Assembly: GCF_048564905.1 (NCBI RefSeq)
Contig: NC_132992.1
Coordinates: 32,040,501 to 32,104,500 of the forward strand
Source of the DNA: Vicugna pacos
Taxonomy: Eukaryota > Chordata > Mammalia > Artiodactyla > Camelidae
DNA length: 64,000 nucleotides
Direction: 5' to 3'
The notes under the pieces are model-generated. The model was not told the DNA's origin. It saw nothing but the letters and a program-made list of their open reading frames with translations, and did not search any database. Below, in pieces: positions 44,009 through 55,308 of this stretch. Made by a program: the position numbers and the translations under genes. How positions within the stretch are numbered: the first letter of the stretch is position 1; each line of letters starts with the position of its first letter.

Positions 44009-44521
44009 GTGCTTCTCTCCAGCCTTCTGAAGGTGGCCATGGCTTCATGCTGGCTAGGTAGGGATGGTCCCAGGGTACTGTGCCTCCTCTATGACCTGAA
44101 GACTGAGGGTAGCTGTCTTATGGGTACCTTGGGAAGGAAGGGGTAGTAGGGTGTAAAATAGGATTTCTTTGCTCCACAGTATTTATTCTTAAATTTCTGA
44201 TTCCATGTTTATTTCTTCAGGATCCAGCATTGCCCAGAAGGTAACTCAAGACCAGCCACCAATGTTAGTGCAGGAGAAGGAGGCTGTGACCCTGAAGTGC
44301 ACATACGACACCAGTGAGCCAACTTATAGTTTATTCTGGTACAAGCAGCCCAGCAGTGGGGCGATGACTTTCCTAATTGGTCAGGACTCTCATAACCAGC
44401 AAAACGCCACAGAAGGTCGCTACTCATTGAATTTCCAGAAGGCAAGCAAATCCATCAAACTCGTCATCTCAGCCTCACAGCTGGAGGACTCTGCAGTGTA
44501 TTTCTGTGCACTGAGTGAGCC
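44009..44521 (+). pseudogene. TRAV14DV4: TRAV14/DV4 with lost start codon (ORF or pseudogene)
   Basis: The leader-like exon 44009-44057 aligns base for base with human TRAV14 L-exon sequence (SSLLKV), but the initiator ATG reads GTG. The donor is GTAGGG, and the V exon is 44221-44521 after TTCTTCAG. The V domain is intact: [47 protein letters not shown] and [13 protein letters not shown] are close to human TRAV14/DV4. Cys23, Trp41, Asp98 and Cys104 are present. The frame upstream of the GTG is closed by a TGA six bases before it. The only in-frame ATG in the exon (44039-44041) would give a leader of about seven residues, too short for a normal signal peptide. It may be an expressed gene with poor initiation, a null allele or an assembly error. 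The promoter CRE and recombination signal are good. Confidence 0.85.
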
Positions 44522-44560
44522 CACAGTGCGAGGTGTGTTGGCGGGAGGTGTACCAAAACC
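44522..44560 (+). other. TRAV14 recombination signal (23-RSS)
   Basis: Heptamer CACAGTG at 44522-44528, 23-bp spacer, nonamer ACCAAAACC at 44552-44560. Near consensus. Confidence 0.93.
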
Positions 44561-44689
44561 CAGGGCTCTGCTTGGTCCATCCACCTGCTGTAGGGACCAG
44601 GCCAGGTTATTGCCATCACAGACAGGAAGTGGCGAGGGCTGTGGCAGCACAGGGGTGGGGTTAGAGGGAAGACACTCATTCTAAGAAAA

Positions 44690-45539
44690 TATTCCTCTAG
44701 ATTCACAGACTGTATCCAGAGCTATCATTCATCAAAAACATCCTTAACCCTGAAAATGTGGATTTAAATTATTTATTGAAGGCAAAGAACAGCCACATAA
44801 AATCTTTGCTATTTGGTGATTAGATTGTGCTAGAAGAACTGACTGAGGAACTTTAGAAATAATCTGACTCAAAAATTAGTCAAAAATGTGTGAATTGTTG
44901 GATTTTCAGATCAATTTGTTCAATAAATATTTATTGACTGTATATTATATTATATTACAGGCATTGCTCAGAGTGAGGAAGATCATGAAATCTCTGTGTG
45001 GCTTTCCTCTTTTTGAGTATCGCGCTGTCTTACACTGTTGAATGAATTTGTTTATTTTACTTTATTAGCTGAGTTAATGGTACTCATTTACTTTCTAAGG
45101 TGCCTACTGTGTCACCAACTTTGTGCTAATACTCATTCCATCTTATTAACACCTCGAGCATGGAAGAGTTCAATTTTCGTAATGTAGGTTTAGCTGCCTC
45201 TCACCAGTCTTACCCAGAAAATGATCAATAATTAGTGGCTCTTAGAAGGACGTTGGGAAGGAGCAGAATATGAATTCTCCTCTTTGTGTGCTCCTGCCCT
45301 TCATTGCACCACTCCTCCAAAAGCATTTTTTGTCATCATGTGGCTGATTTTGCACACGTCCAGGACCTCTTTGTTCAATCAATGTTCTACAAAACCACAT
45401 ACTCCTTCTTTCCAATTTCCTTTTTCTACCTCAAACCCCATTTTCTCAGTGCCTGAAAATTTGAACAATAATGGATGATTTATAAGTGATCTTGACAGCC
45501 TCTTATACTTGCATTTGGAAGTTGTGTAGAGTAGAAATC
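44690..45539. other. Intergenic DNA downstream of TRAV14
   Basis: No gene seen. An L2-like tail (TTCAATAAATATTTATTGAC, near 44920) is present. Confidence 0.4.
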
Positions 45540-46140
45540 TTAAAAGGAGCATCTTAAGATTTTTAAAAATATTTAACCATTTTAACAGACTTTTTACCAT
45601 ATGAACCATTTTAAGTGTACAGTCCAGTGATATTAAGTACATTGACATGGTTGTTCAACCAGCACCACATCCATCTCTATAGCTCTTTTTCATCTTGAAA
45701 TACTGAACATTTGTATTCATTAAACAGTAAGTCCCCATTCTTCTGTCCCTCCAGCCTTTGACCATTACTGTTCTCCTTTCTCTTTCTATGAGTTTGGCTA
45801 CTTCAGACAGCCAGGGCAAGTGCAATCGTGCAATATTGGTCATTTTATGACTTACTTAGCCTAATGTACTCAAGTTTCATCCAGAGGTAGCATATGTTAG
45901 AATTTCTTTCCTTTTTAAGATTGAATAATATTCCAGTGTATGTACATACCACATTTTGTCTACCCATTTATGTGTTGATGGATATTTGGGTTGCTTCCAC
46001 TTTTTGGTGGAAACATGGATATAAAAATATCTCAATATTTTGGGGATGTGTATCCCAATTCTTTCAAATTTTTTCAGTACATAATTAGAAGTGGAATTGC
46101 TGGATCATATGACAATTCTATTTTTAAATTTTTGAGAAAC
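45540..46140 (-). mobile_element. L1M LINE 3' end, antisense
   Basis: TTAACCATTTTAACAGACTT, AAGTGTACAGTCCAGTGATA, CAACCAGCACCACATCCATC, AGCCTAATGTACTCAAGTTT and TGTTGATGGATATTTGGGTT are in the order of an antisense L1M tail. Confidence 0.8.
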
Positions 46141-46529
46141 ATTTCTACTGCTTAACTTGAACAATGATGCTCTATTTCAAGGAACAGAGAGAGTGAGTGA
46201 TCACTAAGCTGCAGTCCCTTGGTGGTTCACTTACACCTAGAAGAGTCTGTCACCCTTGCTATAGAGCATTGCTGCTCAGATACCTAATAATTGGTCTGAA
46301 AGGAATGGTCAAGGCACTGCCTAGTGGTCAGCTCCTGAATGGCATTTGGGTATGCTTCATAAAGTTTCTTTCTTCTTTTGTGAAAGAGCCAAATCTACAA
46401 TTGTTTAATCATTTTTATTAGTTCAGTTTGCATAAATAAAGAACCTGTTAACAGACTGTCTTAAAGTATTCCAAAGGATCAAGAAGAAGTGATATTTCTG
46501 CCCTCTGGTCTCTCTCAAATTTACTCTGA

Positions 46530-46690
46530 AAATAATCTATAATAGACAAAACAGGGACCAGGTTTTGGTATCAGAGATATTTGTGTTCAAAATGTTTAGT
46601 TCTGCCAAGAACTTCCTAGACACTTGTGAGCTTTGTTTCATTATTATATAAAACAGGAGAGTGATATATGATTTAATATTTTATTGTGAC
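46530..46690 (+). mobile_element. MIR SINE, sense (in block B)
   Basis: Paralogue of the MIR at 24390-24560 (GTTTTGGTATCAGAGATATT, GTTTCATTATTATATAAAAC). Confidence 0.6.
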
Positions 46691-46719
46691 AATTTACCAA
46701 TAATGTAGCTACCGAGATT

Positions 46720-47515
46720 GACAGTAACAGATGATTAGTTAATCACGGTAATCTTAATAGGTCCAGAGAAAGCATTCATTCTTGATTAGAAATTGTCAAT
46801 GATTTAGAAATTGAAGGGAATTTTCTCAATTTAATAAAGAGCCTCTACAAAAAACTTTATCAAATGTCACACTTGATGGTGAATGAATGAATGTTTTCCC
46901 CCTAATTTCAGGACTAGGAGAAGAATTTTGACTCTCACCACTTGTATCTAATATTTTGCTAGGGACTCTAGCCAGTGCAATAAGGCAAGAGAATGAAACA
47001 AAAGACATACAGTTTGGAAAGGAAGAACTGAACATATCTTTATTCACAGATAGCCTTATTGTCTGAGTAGAAAATTCAGGGAAATCTATAAAAAAGATAG
47101 TAGAGCAAATAATTATGTTTGAAAAAGTCAAATATACAACCACCTTATGCTTTAGCCATTCCGCTTCCAGATATTGACCCAAGAGAAATGAAAGCATATG
47201 TCTATTTTAAAAACTGGGTACACAAATGTTATCCTTACAAAAAAAATTGGATCCTACGAATGTTAGCTTTATTTGCAACAGCCCCAGACTGGAACTATCT
47301 GAAATGACTGTCAACAGGTGAACAGATAAATGAATTGTTTTATATCTATGTAACGGAATACTACTCAGCAACACAAAGGAATGATCCATTGATAGTTATA
47401 ACCATGAAAGAATCTTAAAATAATTATGCTGCATGAAATAAGCTAGACAAAAGAGAACATATGATTCCATTTATATCATATAAAACATACAAACTAGTTA
47501 ATCAGATCATTCTAT
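46720..47515 (+). mobile_element. L1 LINE 3' end, sense (in block B)
   Basis: Paralogue of 24610-25560: ATATTGACCCAAGAGAAATG, CTATGTAACGGAATACTACT and ACATATGATTCCATTTATAT. The open stretch on the opposite strand at 46826-47197 is antisense L1 debris. Confidence 0.75.
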
Positions 47516-48191
47516 AGGGATTTTAAAACTTCAGTTATGATATTTCTTTTGTTTTCACATTTTATGATTCTGAAATTCAGGATAATTTGACTATTGATAA
47601 GATAATGTGACTTTTTTCCCATAAAAAGCTTTTTATTAAAAAGATACATGTCTTACAAAGGATATTATTTTAGGACTGAGAAAATATTTTGTTGCAAGTA
47701 GTAGTGAGTCCTCAGTGAAAGACCCCTCCTTCACTATTTTTTGTTCAGTATAGCAAATATTTACTGAGCATACAATAAATGTCAGTCACTACTGTTCCAT
47801 AAATTGGGGTACAATGCTGAAAAACAAAATCACTCAGTAATGACTTGGATTCTTATTACTTCCTCTGTAATCAACCTCAGACCGTTTTTTGACATTCAGT
47901 GGATTACCGGCTAGTGTACAATTGATACGTGAGAATATAAAATGCTATATTGAAGTGCTTAAGTATCTGATATCTTCTCAGCTACAGAAATACCCTGAGA
48001 TGCTCTGTTAAAGAACTTCCATGTCATGTAGTGTTCTAAGAACAAAACAGACCTGACAAGTTACAACAGTTATTGATCAGGTTGCCGTGTCACCTGAAGA
48101 CTGACATGTGCCTCATAAATAAAGACAGGGATAAGAACATACTTGTGAGTTCCAGGAGATAAGGAAACATGCTTCCCATTTCTGTCCTCCT

Positions 48192-48207
48192 CCACCAGGG
48201 GGAGCAG
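48192..48207 (+). promoter_or_regulatory. CTCF-like motif upstream of intact TRAV9
   Basis: CCACCAGGGGGAGCAG, 138 bases before the leader ATG, identical to the motif of the TRAV9 pseudogene. Confidence 0.6.
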
Positions 48208-48329
48208 TTTCCTAATAGAAACACACTTCCTGTGTGAAATGCAGGCTTCCCTTTATCTAAACCTTCACTGTGACTTCAACATTTCTTCAGGGTAATTGTC
48301 AGTCACGTTATTCAGGCGACACTGTAGAG

Positions 48330-48788
48330 ATGAACTCCTCTCCAGTCTTAGTGACTATGGTACTCTTAATGCTTGGTAAGTAAAATGCCTCTAACAATGT
48401 GTATTGTTTCTTCTGCTTCATCAGGAAAAATTTTAACCATAATTTTATCTGAGAGCTTTATGCCCAAGGGACATGAACTGTTTTATTCTTGCCCAGGACG
48501 AACCCGTGGAGACTCAGTGATGCAGACGGAAGGCCCAGTGGCCCTTTCAGAATCATCTGCCCTGACTATCAACTGCAATTATTCAGCTGCGGGATACCCC
48601 ACTCTTTTCTGGTACATCCAGTACCCCGGAGAAGGTCCACAGCTCCTCCTGAAAGCCTCAAGGGACAAGGATAAGGTACTCAAGAAAGGTTTTGAAGCCA
48701 CGTACCACAGAGAACAAACTTCCTTCCACTTGGAGAAAGCCTCAGTCCAAGAGTCAGACTCGGCCGTGTACTACTGTGCTCTGAGTGA
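48330..48788 (+). CDS. TRAV9: T cell receptor alpha variable gene TRAV9
   Basis: Leader exon 48330-48375 (MNSSPVLVTMVLLML), donor GTAAGT, V exon 48497-48788 after TTGCCCAG. RTRGDSVMQTEGPVALSE, CNYSAAGYPTLFWYIQYP and [20 protein letters not shown] correspond to human TRAV9-2 throughout. Cys23, Trp41, Asp98 (ESDSAVYYC) and Cys104 are present and the frame is open. It is the working sister of the pseudogene at 27289. It differs mainly in CDR2/framework 3 and lacks the nonsense codon. Its recombination signal is odd: one extra base in the spacer gives 24 bp. It lies just after TRAV14, as TRAV9-2 does in human. Confidence 0.93.
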
Positions 48789-48828
48789 CACAGTGACAGG
48801 AGCTGGGAGGGGGAGCTGAGCACAAACT
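48789..48828 (+). other. TRAV9 recombination signal with 24-bp spacer
   Basis: Heptamer CACAGTG at 48789-48795. The nonamer GCACAAACT lies at 48820-48828, 24 bases away. The extra base is in the G-run of the spacer, compared with the pseudogene copy. One-base spacer changes are usually tolerated. Confidence 0.85.
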
Positions 48829-49359
48829 CTGAGCAGCAGGCGGGGCCTGGGTGCTGAGTGTCTCTGACTGTTTGATCCTCTGTGGTTCCAGCACAGTCTG
48901 TGGTGGTTTGTCCCTCTGTCTCCAGGTGACACAAAGATCACACCAATGGCTAAAGCATAAGAAGAGGAAGTAACCTCTCCATTACCCAACTTGTCATAAG
49001 TGAAATTGGATACTAGCTGACACCAGTGGTTCTTCATCCTCGACCAAAGTAGTTTCAAGTGAAAGCCACATAAACATGAAGTGGTCCCTTGCTCACCCTT
49101 GCAGTCGAAGTCCAGCCCGTCTCCAGGTTGTTTGGGGCCACCCTGGTGGTACTGCTGTGTCTTATTATACTTCTGTAGAGCCAAAGTGTGCCAGAGGCGG
49201 TGGCATCTGTGTCATGTAATGGGAGGAGAAGTGAGAGGAGAGCTACAGCCTTCAAAAACCGTGGTCCCTAATAGAGAAAGAAGGGACGAGAAGAAAGGAG
49301 AAGGAACAGAACTTCACAGTAACTGAGCTATAAAAGGAGAGGAAAGGGACATTTATCTT

Positions 49360-50879
49360 GGTTTATTTTCTAGGAAATCACAAGCTAGGCCCAGAATAAA
49401 ATTGAAAAAGGTGCTTTGAGGGCATTCAGGGAGTGGAGGTTGAAAATAGGACAGAAATATATAAGCAGCAGGCTCCTCTACCAGTGTCTGTAGGACAAGC
49501 GATGATCACTTCTTGACTCCACCCAGCATTAGTCACTGATGAACTGAGCAACTGCACAAATAAAGTAAGAAAGCCAAAATAACTAAAAATTAAAAATATA
49601 AAAATTAGCTATTCACTTCAGGGAAATAAAATAACATTCTAGAAAGTAACATACTCATAGTAGTCTATATAATTCAACCAAATTTTCTTCTAGATAAGTT
49701 TTACCACCAATAGCGGTGATTAATCAGAGCATCTATTTTCCCAAACCTTGTGTATTACTAAGGTTTTGGACTTTTGCTTATCAGCAAGGCTTTTAAAATT
49801 TTTAATAATTTAAAAATTTATGAATGAGATGGAGCTTCATTTCATTAAAAAGTTATTTTTGTATAAGTTGTTCATTCATATATCTGCCCATTTCCTACTG
49901 TGTTAGTCATTTAAATATAAATTTTTAAAAAACATCCTCTGTTAAGAAAGTTGTCATAAGGCTGTCATATATGTGTCTTTTTAAAAAATTTAATATTCTG
50001 TTTTTGACTTTGTTTATGGCCTTGTTTGTTTGCTATGTAGAATTTTAAAAATAGCATGTAGTAAATTTATGAAAATTTTCTTTTATGGATTCTGAGTTAT
50101 ATTTCATGCTTAAAAATCCATAACACTCTAAAATAAAATTTTACCTCATTTTCTTTAGTTTCTCTCAGGCTAATTTTGCCTTTAAATCTTTACTCTAAAT
50201 TTGTGTGTGTGTATGTGTGTGTGTGTGTGTGTGTTTATGAAGCAAGACTGAGGTTTAAGGCTTTCTATTTTCCTTAATTTTTGTTTGTTGTTTTGTTTAT
50301 TTTCAGGCAGCTACCTGGACTCAACATTTTGAAAGACTCCTTTTTCTTCATTGATTTTAAATGTTATGTTTGTCTTTTTTCTAGCTTTTTCATAGTTTCT
50401 TATTAAGATTTCCAACCTAGGCACTCTTTTTTTCATTCAAAATTTATACTTCAATATTCATAGCACTTTATGCCAGTAGCTTCCTGGATATGTAAAGAGC
50501 ATATATCCTATCAGCCCCAACGTCGTGCTAGAAATAAATACAGAGAAAATGATGTGGATGGAAGAGAAGCCACTGGAGAAGGAGGGAGAGAGAAATCTGC
50601 CCCTTCGCTTCACAAGATGTGTAGTGAGGCGTCACCTCGGACAATGGAAACTATCCGCCTGTGTTCCCAGCTCTGTCAGTTGGTTTGGATTGAGAGGAAC
50701 CCAACAAAACAGCTGACAGCATGCTCACAGTTGGTCCACACAAGGATGGGAGGCAGACAACCAACTCTGGGGAGCAAGGACAATTTTATATCATCTCTGC
50801 TCTTCTTGAAGAGGAAGATTTCAATAGTCAAGACATGGGTTTAGCATCCGGAAGAGTCCCATCTACTTGATTTTTTTGT
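49360..50879. other. Intergenic DNA, AT-rich
   Basis: No gene I can name. An open stretch of 124 codons (50470-50844) on the + strand has no recognised domain and no context. A GT microsatellite lies at 50202-50234. Confidence 0.4.
50202..50234. repeat. GT microsatellite
   Basis: (TG)n with one TATG interruption. Confidence 0.85.
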
Positions 50880-51565
50880 TTGTTTTCATATTCTTTTTCA
50901 CTAAAGGTTATTTCAAGATATTGAATATAGTTTCCTGCACTTTACAGGGGAAATCTGCTTTTTAAATCTAGCTTTATATATAGTGGTTAACATTTGCATA
51001 TCTCAAAGTCTGAAATTCATCCCTTCCCATAAGATTGTTTACACTGTCTGTGAGTCCTTCTGTTTTGTAGATGAGTTCTTTAGTGTCCTCTTTTTCCTTT
51101 CTTTCTTTTTTTTTTCCTTTTTTTTTTTTAGATTCCACATATGAGTGATATAACATGGTATTTTTCTTTCTCTTTCTGGCTTACTTCACTTAGAATGACA
51201 TCCTCCAGGTCCATCCATGTTGCTGCAAATGGTGTTATTTTATTCTTTTTTATGGCTGAGAAGTATTCCATTGTATAAATATACCACTACTTCTTTATCC
51301 AGTCATCTGTTGACGGACATTTAAGTTGTTTCCATGTCTTGGCTATTGTACATGGTGCTACTATGAATTGGGGTGTGTGTATCTTTTTGAAATAGGGTTT
51401 CCTCTGGATATATGCCCAGGAGTGGGTTTGTTGGCTCATATGGTAAGTCTATTTTTAGTGTTTTGAGGAACCTCCATAGTGTTTTCCATAATGGCTGCAC
51501 AAAACTACGTTCCCATGAACAGTGTAGGAGGGTTCCCTTTTCTCCACAACCTCTGCAGCATTACA
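50880..51565 (-). mobile_element. Artiodactyl-type L1 3' end, antisense
   Basis: TATTGAATATAGTTTCCTGC, TGACATCCTCCAGGTCCATC, CCATGTTGCTGCAAATGGTG, TTTATCCAGTCATCTGTTGA and GGGTTTCCTCTGGATATATG form a well preserved antisense L1 tail, younger than the L1M pieces elsewhere. A CT/T-rich stretch at 51090-51130 is a simple-repeat expansion inside it. Confidence 0.85.
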
Positions 51566-51739
51566 AAGTCCACAAACCATCTACTTGAAATGTGCTGCTG
51601 CCTCAGTGTTTTGGATCCTGTCATTGTTTTGGAGGAAAGTTTTGAATTTTTTTCTGTTACCACAAACCTTTGGATGACTTTTGTAAAAATCCATGGTAGT
51701 AACTATCATTGCTACTCTTTTTTAAAACATTCTTTTCTC

Positions 51740-51858
51740 TTTTTTGAGGGGGAGGTAATTAGGTTTATTTATTTATTCTTAATGGAGGTACCAGGGATTG
51801 AACCCAGGACCTCATGCATGCTAAGAACACACTCGACCACTGAGCTATACCCTCCCTT
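51740..51858 (-). mobile_element. Camelid tRNA-Ala-derived SINE, antisense
   Basis: Reverse complement of the element at 43230: GGGGGAGGTAATTAGGTTTA, then GAGGTACCAGGGATTGAACC (B box), CCTCATGCATGCTAAG and GAGCTATACCCTCCC (A box end). A second, independent copy strengthens the camelid assignment. Confidence 0.9.
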
Positions 51859-52261
51859 GTCATCGCTACTTTTGAGAGTGTTGTTGACACTGATTATATT
51901 TCACCATCCCCCCGATTTAAGCAGAATGGGTATGGATAGCTCTGTTCTTTAAGATTCTCTCTTTCTCGGTCTTTCTGTCCCACTGCCTCTCCCTCTCTCC
52001 TCTCCTTTTCTCTCAACTCTTTCTTTCTTGAGTTTGCTGGACTGATACTGTTTCCATCCGTTTCTGAAGTAAGAGTCTCTGAGGGATCAACTATTTCTTT
52101 GTGCCATTAACACTTATAAATTATTTTACTGTGAAATATAACAAATGTTCACAAAACTATGGAAAATCTACTAACACTCAATTTATATTTTTTTGGTACA
52201 TAAAAATTTGAAACTGTTTTTTTAGATAAGAAATTTGTTAATGAATTTTTTAAAATGCTGT

Positions 52262-52727
52262 GTATTAGTCAGGGTTCTCCAGAGAAACAGAAACAATTGC
52301 CTCAATAGGTTGTGTGTGTATGTGTCTGTGGTGGATGGGCAGGGGGTTGGTGTAAAGACAGAGACAGAGAGACAGAGATTTTAGGAATTGGCTCATGTGA
52401 TCGTGGGGACTGGCAAGTCCAAATTCTGCAGAGCAGGCAGGCAGGATGGAAACTCAGAGATGAGCCTATCTTGTAGTTCACGTCCAAAGGCAGTCTGGAG
52501 GTAAAATACCTTCTATCTCCAGGACCTTAATAGTTTTCTCTTAAAAGATCTTCCACTGACTGGATGGAGCCCACTCACATTATGGAGAGCAATCTGCTTT
52601 ATTCAAAGCCTACTGATCTAAATGTTAATATCATCTGAAAAATACCTCATAGCGCCTTCTAAACTGGTATTTGGCCAGATATGTGGGTATCAAGCTTAGA
52701 AAAGTGGAAACGTAAAATTGACCGTCA
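52262..52727. mobile_element. Old interspersed repeat, family not assigned
   Basis: A common mammalian repeat with a recognisable start (GTATTAGTCAGGGTTCTCCA, GAGAAACAGAAACAATTGCC), the middle AGGAATTGGCTCATGTGATC, the later CACATTATGGAGAGCAATCT and CTACTGATCTAAATGTTAAT, and the end AAATTGACCGTCACA. I recognise the pattern but not the family name with certainty. It contains a GT-rich patch near its start. Confidence 0.6.
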
Positions 52728-52739
52728 CACCTTTATCTT

Positions 52740-53420
52740 TATCTTTTGTTATTCTGAAAGCCTCGTTTGTTTTTGTGGGTTTACTATACCAGCTTTTTTT
52801 GCTATTTGTATGATATATCTTTTTCCATTTTTTTGCTTATGATCATATGATTTTTATCCTTCATTTTATTAATGTAGTGTCACATACATTTATTGACTTG
52901 TGTATTTTGAACCATCCTTGCCTCCCAGGGATAAATCCTGCTTGAGCATGATGTATGATCCCTTTAATATGCTTTGGAATTCTGTTTGAACATTATTTTG
53001 TTAATGATTTTTGCATTTATATTCACCAGAGTTGTTGTCCTGTAATTTTCTTTTCTTGTGGTGTCTTTGTTTGGTTTTGGTATCAGGATAATGCTGGTCT
53101 GTTAAAATGAGTTGGAAGTGTTCCCTCCTCTTCAATTTTAGGGAAGAGTTAAAAAATTGGTGTTGATTCGTCTTTACATATTCAGTGGAATTCATCAATG
53201 AAGCCATCTGGTCTTGGGTTCTTCTTTTCTGGAGGTTTCTGATTACTGAACCACTCTCCATATTTGTTATTGATCTGTTTAAATGATTGATTTCTTCATG
53301 ATTCAACTTCGGTAGATTGCATGTTTCTAGGAATGTGTGTATTTCTTCCAGGTTATCCAATTTGTTGGCATATAATTGTTCAGAGCCATCTCTTACAACG
53401 CTATGAAGTCCCATAAGTCT
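52740..53420 (-). mobile_element. L1 LINE ORF2 (reverse transcriptase region), antisense
   Basis: Reverse-complement L1 ORF2. A minus-strand frame at 53001-53414 still translates as NLPKLNHEEINHLNRSITN, the stretch just before the L1 reverse transcriptase domain (usual form NLPKLNQEE..LNRPIT). The frame then drifts, so it is dead. Confidence 0.8.
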
Positions 53421-54910
53421 TTTAGGTTTTATTAACTCTTTTTTGTTATTTTTTCTTTTATTCTTCGGCCTGCTGACTTTTCTTCAAATTCACTTATTCT
53501 TTCTTCTGCTTGATCAAGTCTCATTTTAATCCCTCTGAGGAATTTTTCAGTTCAGCAGTGTGATCTTCAGCTTCAGTATTTCTGTCTGGCCCCTTTCTAT
53601 GCTTCTATGTCTTTGCTGAACTCACTTTGCTCATGTATTATCTTGTTCATGACCTTGTTTAGTTGTCTGTGTTCTTCTGTAACTCACTGAGCTTCTTTAA
53701 CATGATTATTTTGAATTCTTTGTAAGGTAATTCACAGATTTCCATTTCTTACATTTGTTTGCTGGAGACTCATGTCTTTGATTGTATCCTGTTTTCTTGA
53801 TTCTTTTTGCAATTGTAGATTTGCTTTATTGTCTAAGCATTTGAAGAAGTGGCCACCTCTCCCAGTGTTTATGGTTTGATTTTTACTAGAAGAGATCTTT
53901 ATCGGTCAGTAGGGCTAAATACAAGGCAAGATAGAGGCCAGTCCCTCCGGGAGTGCTCTGTAAGGCTGGACAAAGACCCTTTTGTTTCCTGCCCTTTCTT
54001 TTGGAGGAAACACCTCAGTCCTGTGCTCTTCCCCATCTTGCAGAGCTTTCCCCCGTCTCCCAGGGAGCAAGCGCTGCCAATCAGTCAGTGCTAAGTATGA
54101 AGGGAGGTAGAAACTGGCTCCATGGAAGGTGCTTTGGATTATTGGGTATAAGGCCCCCTTCACTTCATTCCTTTCCTTATGGAGGTAAAGATCAGTTCAA
54201 TATCTATTCTCAGTTTTGCACGGCAGTGCTACGTGTAGAATGCCCTCCCTTCCTTTGTTCCTTACTGTCCCAAGCGACCAGGCTCTGCTGGTTATTGAGC
54301 ACTGAGTGCAGGGAGACAGAAAGCAGCTCTACAGAGGGCACTCTGACGGGCTAGGAGCAAGGCCTGCTCTGCATTTGCTTTCTTCTCTCCTTGTGAAGGA
54401 AAACCTCAGTTCTGCTCTTCCAAGCCCACACAGCTGCCTTGGCTGTAAAGGGCATGTCTTCAGTTTCCTTTTGTTTCTTCCTGCCCTGAGGGTGGCTCTC
54501 TGCCTGTCATCCAGCGCTCAGTATGAGGTAAGATGGAAAACCGCTGCCCAGAGGCTGCCCTGAGAGGGCGGGAGGGCATGCTCACGCCCCAGTCTCACTC
54601 CCCTCCCCCTGGGGGAAACCATGGGCACAGGCTACCTTCTTGGCACTGAGCTGACCTGATGTGGCCAAAGGACAGTTGTGAGTGCAGTGAAGTTGCCCTT
54701 CTTCCCTGCATGCACGTGACTGCTCGCAGTGTGTGCTTCCTCCAGTGCGTTTACTTTCTGCTGGATTCCAAACTTGTCTTCAGGGTATTTTGGTGCTAAT
54801 ATCTTTGTTAGAGCAGCATCTGTGTAGCAAAGCGAGCTCGGCTTCCTACCCTGCCTTCTTGCTCATGGTTTGCACCATGTCTTTTAAGTCTTTAAAAAAT
54901 TGCCAGGTAA
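53421..54910 (-). mobile_element. Probable old L1 5' region, antisense
   Basis: It continues from the ORF2 piece with T-rich sequence (TTCACTTATTCTTTCTTCTG) and then, from about 53930, a GC-richer part with repeated motifs (CCTCAGTCCTGTGCTCTTCC near 54010, CCTCAGTTCTGCTCTTCCAA near 54405). This is the make-up of an L1M 5' UTR. If so, it is part of the same long L1. The assignment is an inference from order and composition. Confidence 0.45.
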
Positions 54911-55109
54911 GTGTTGCTATATCTGTTTTCAGCTGAGAGAGCTGCTATCCAACACAGGCAGATTTCAGCCTGAGGTCTTCGAACACGTTTATCCACTAAA
55001 CCGCAGTGCTTACGGAGACATACGGGGCTTCTATTCTGAACCACGTTACAATAGTGAGGAGGAAACCTAGCAAGAAGTCTCATCAGCCTTAAGCAGCTGT
55101 AAGCTCTGA

Positions 55110-55125
55110 CCGCAAGGTGGCAGTG
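55110..55125 (+). promoter_or_regulatory. CTCF-like motif upstream of TRAV10 pseudogene
   Basis: CCGCAAGGTGGCAGTG, 199 bases before the lost start codon, in the V-gene direction. A very good core match although the gene is dead. Confidence 0.65.
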
Positions 55126-55308
55126 TTGGCCTTGGCTCTGCCTAGAGACAGGATTGCGCAGGAGTAGCAAGACCTGGCTGTTGACTGACTAGGTATGCGG
55201 TCTCTGACTGGCTGAGCGTACACCCCGAGAGTACCTCTGTGGATATAAAAAAATAAAAGATGTTGAACAGACAAGTCAGTTTAGGGGACAGCCCTGAGCC
55301 GAAGAAGG

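Larger units (their letters stand above)
46370..49355. repeat. Duplicated block, copy B (holds intact TRAV9)
   Basis: Collinear with 24200-28330 (see that entry). Shared landmarks are the MIR at 46530, the L1 tail at 46720, the TRAV9 promoter, gene and recombination signal, and a 3' flank ending with CCTAATAGAGAAAGAAGGGA near 49268. It is shorter than copy A by about 1.1 kb between the L1 and the TRAV9 promoter. Confidence 0.85.

Noticed and set aside
43861-44061. A frame with ATG covering the TRAV14 leader region
   Set aside because: It reads the leader exon in the wrong register and stops before the V exon, so it cannot supply the missing start codon.
50470-50844. 124-codon open frame on the plus strand
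   Set aside because: No domain, splice context or retroposon signs. Likely chance.
51479-51952. 157-codon open frame on the plus strand
   Set aside because: It runs through an antisense L1 tail and an antisense SINE, so it cannot be a host gene.
53001-53414. 137-codon open frame on the minus strand
   Set aside because: Its content is the L1 ORF2 stretch before the reverse transcriptase domain, followed by drifted sequence. It is transposon debris, not a gene.
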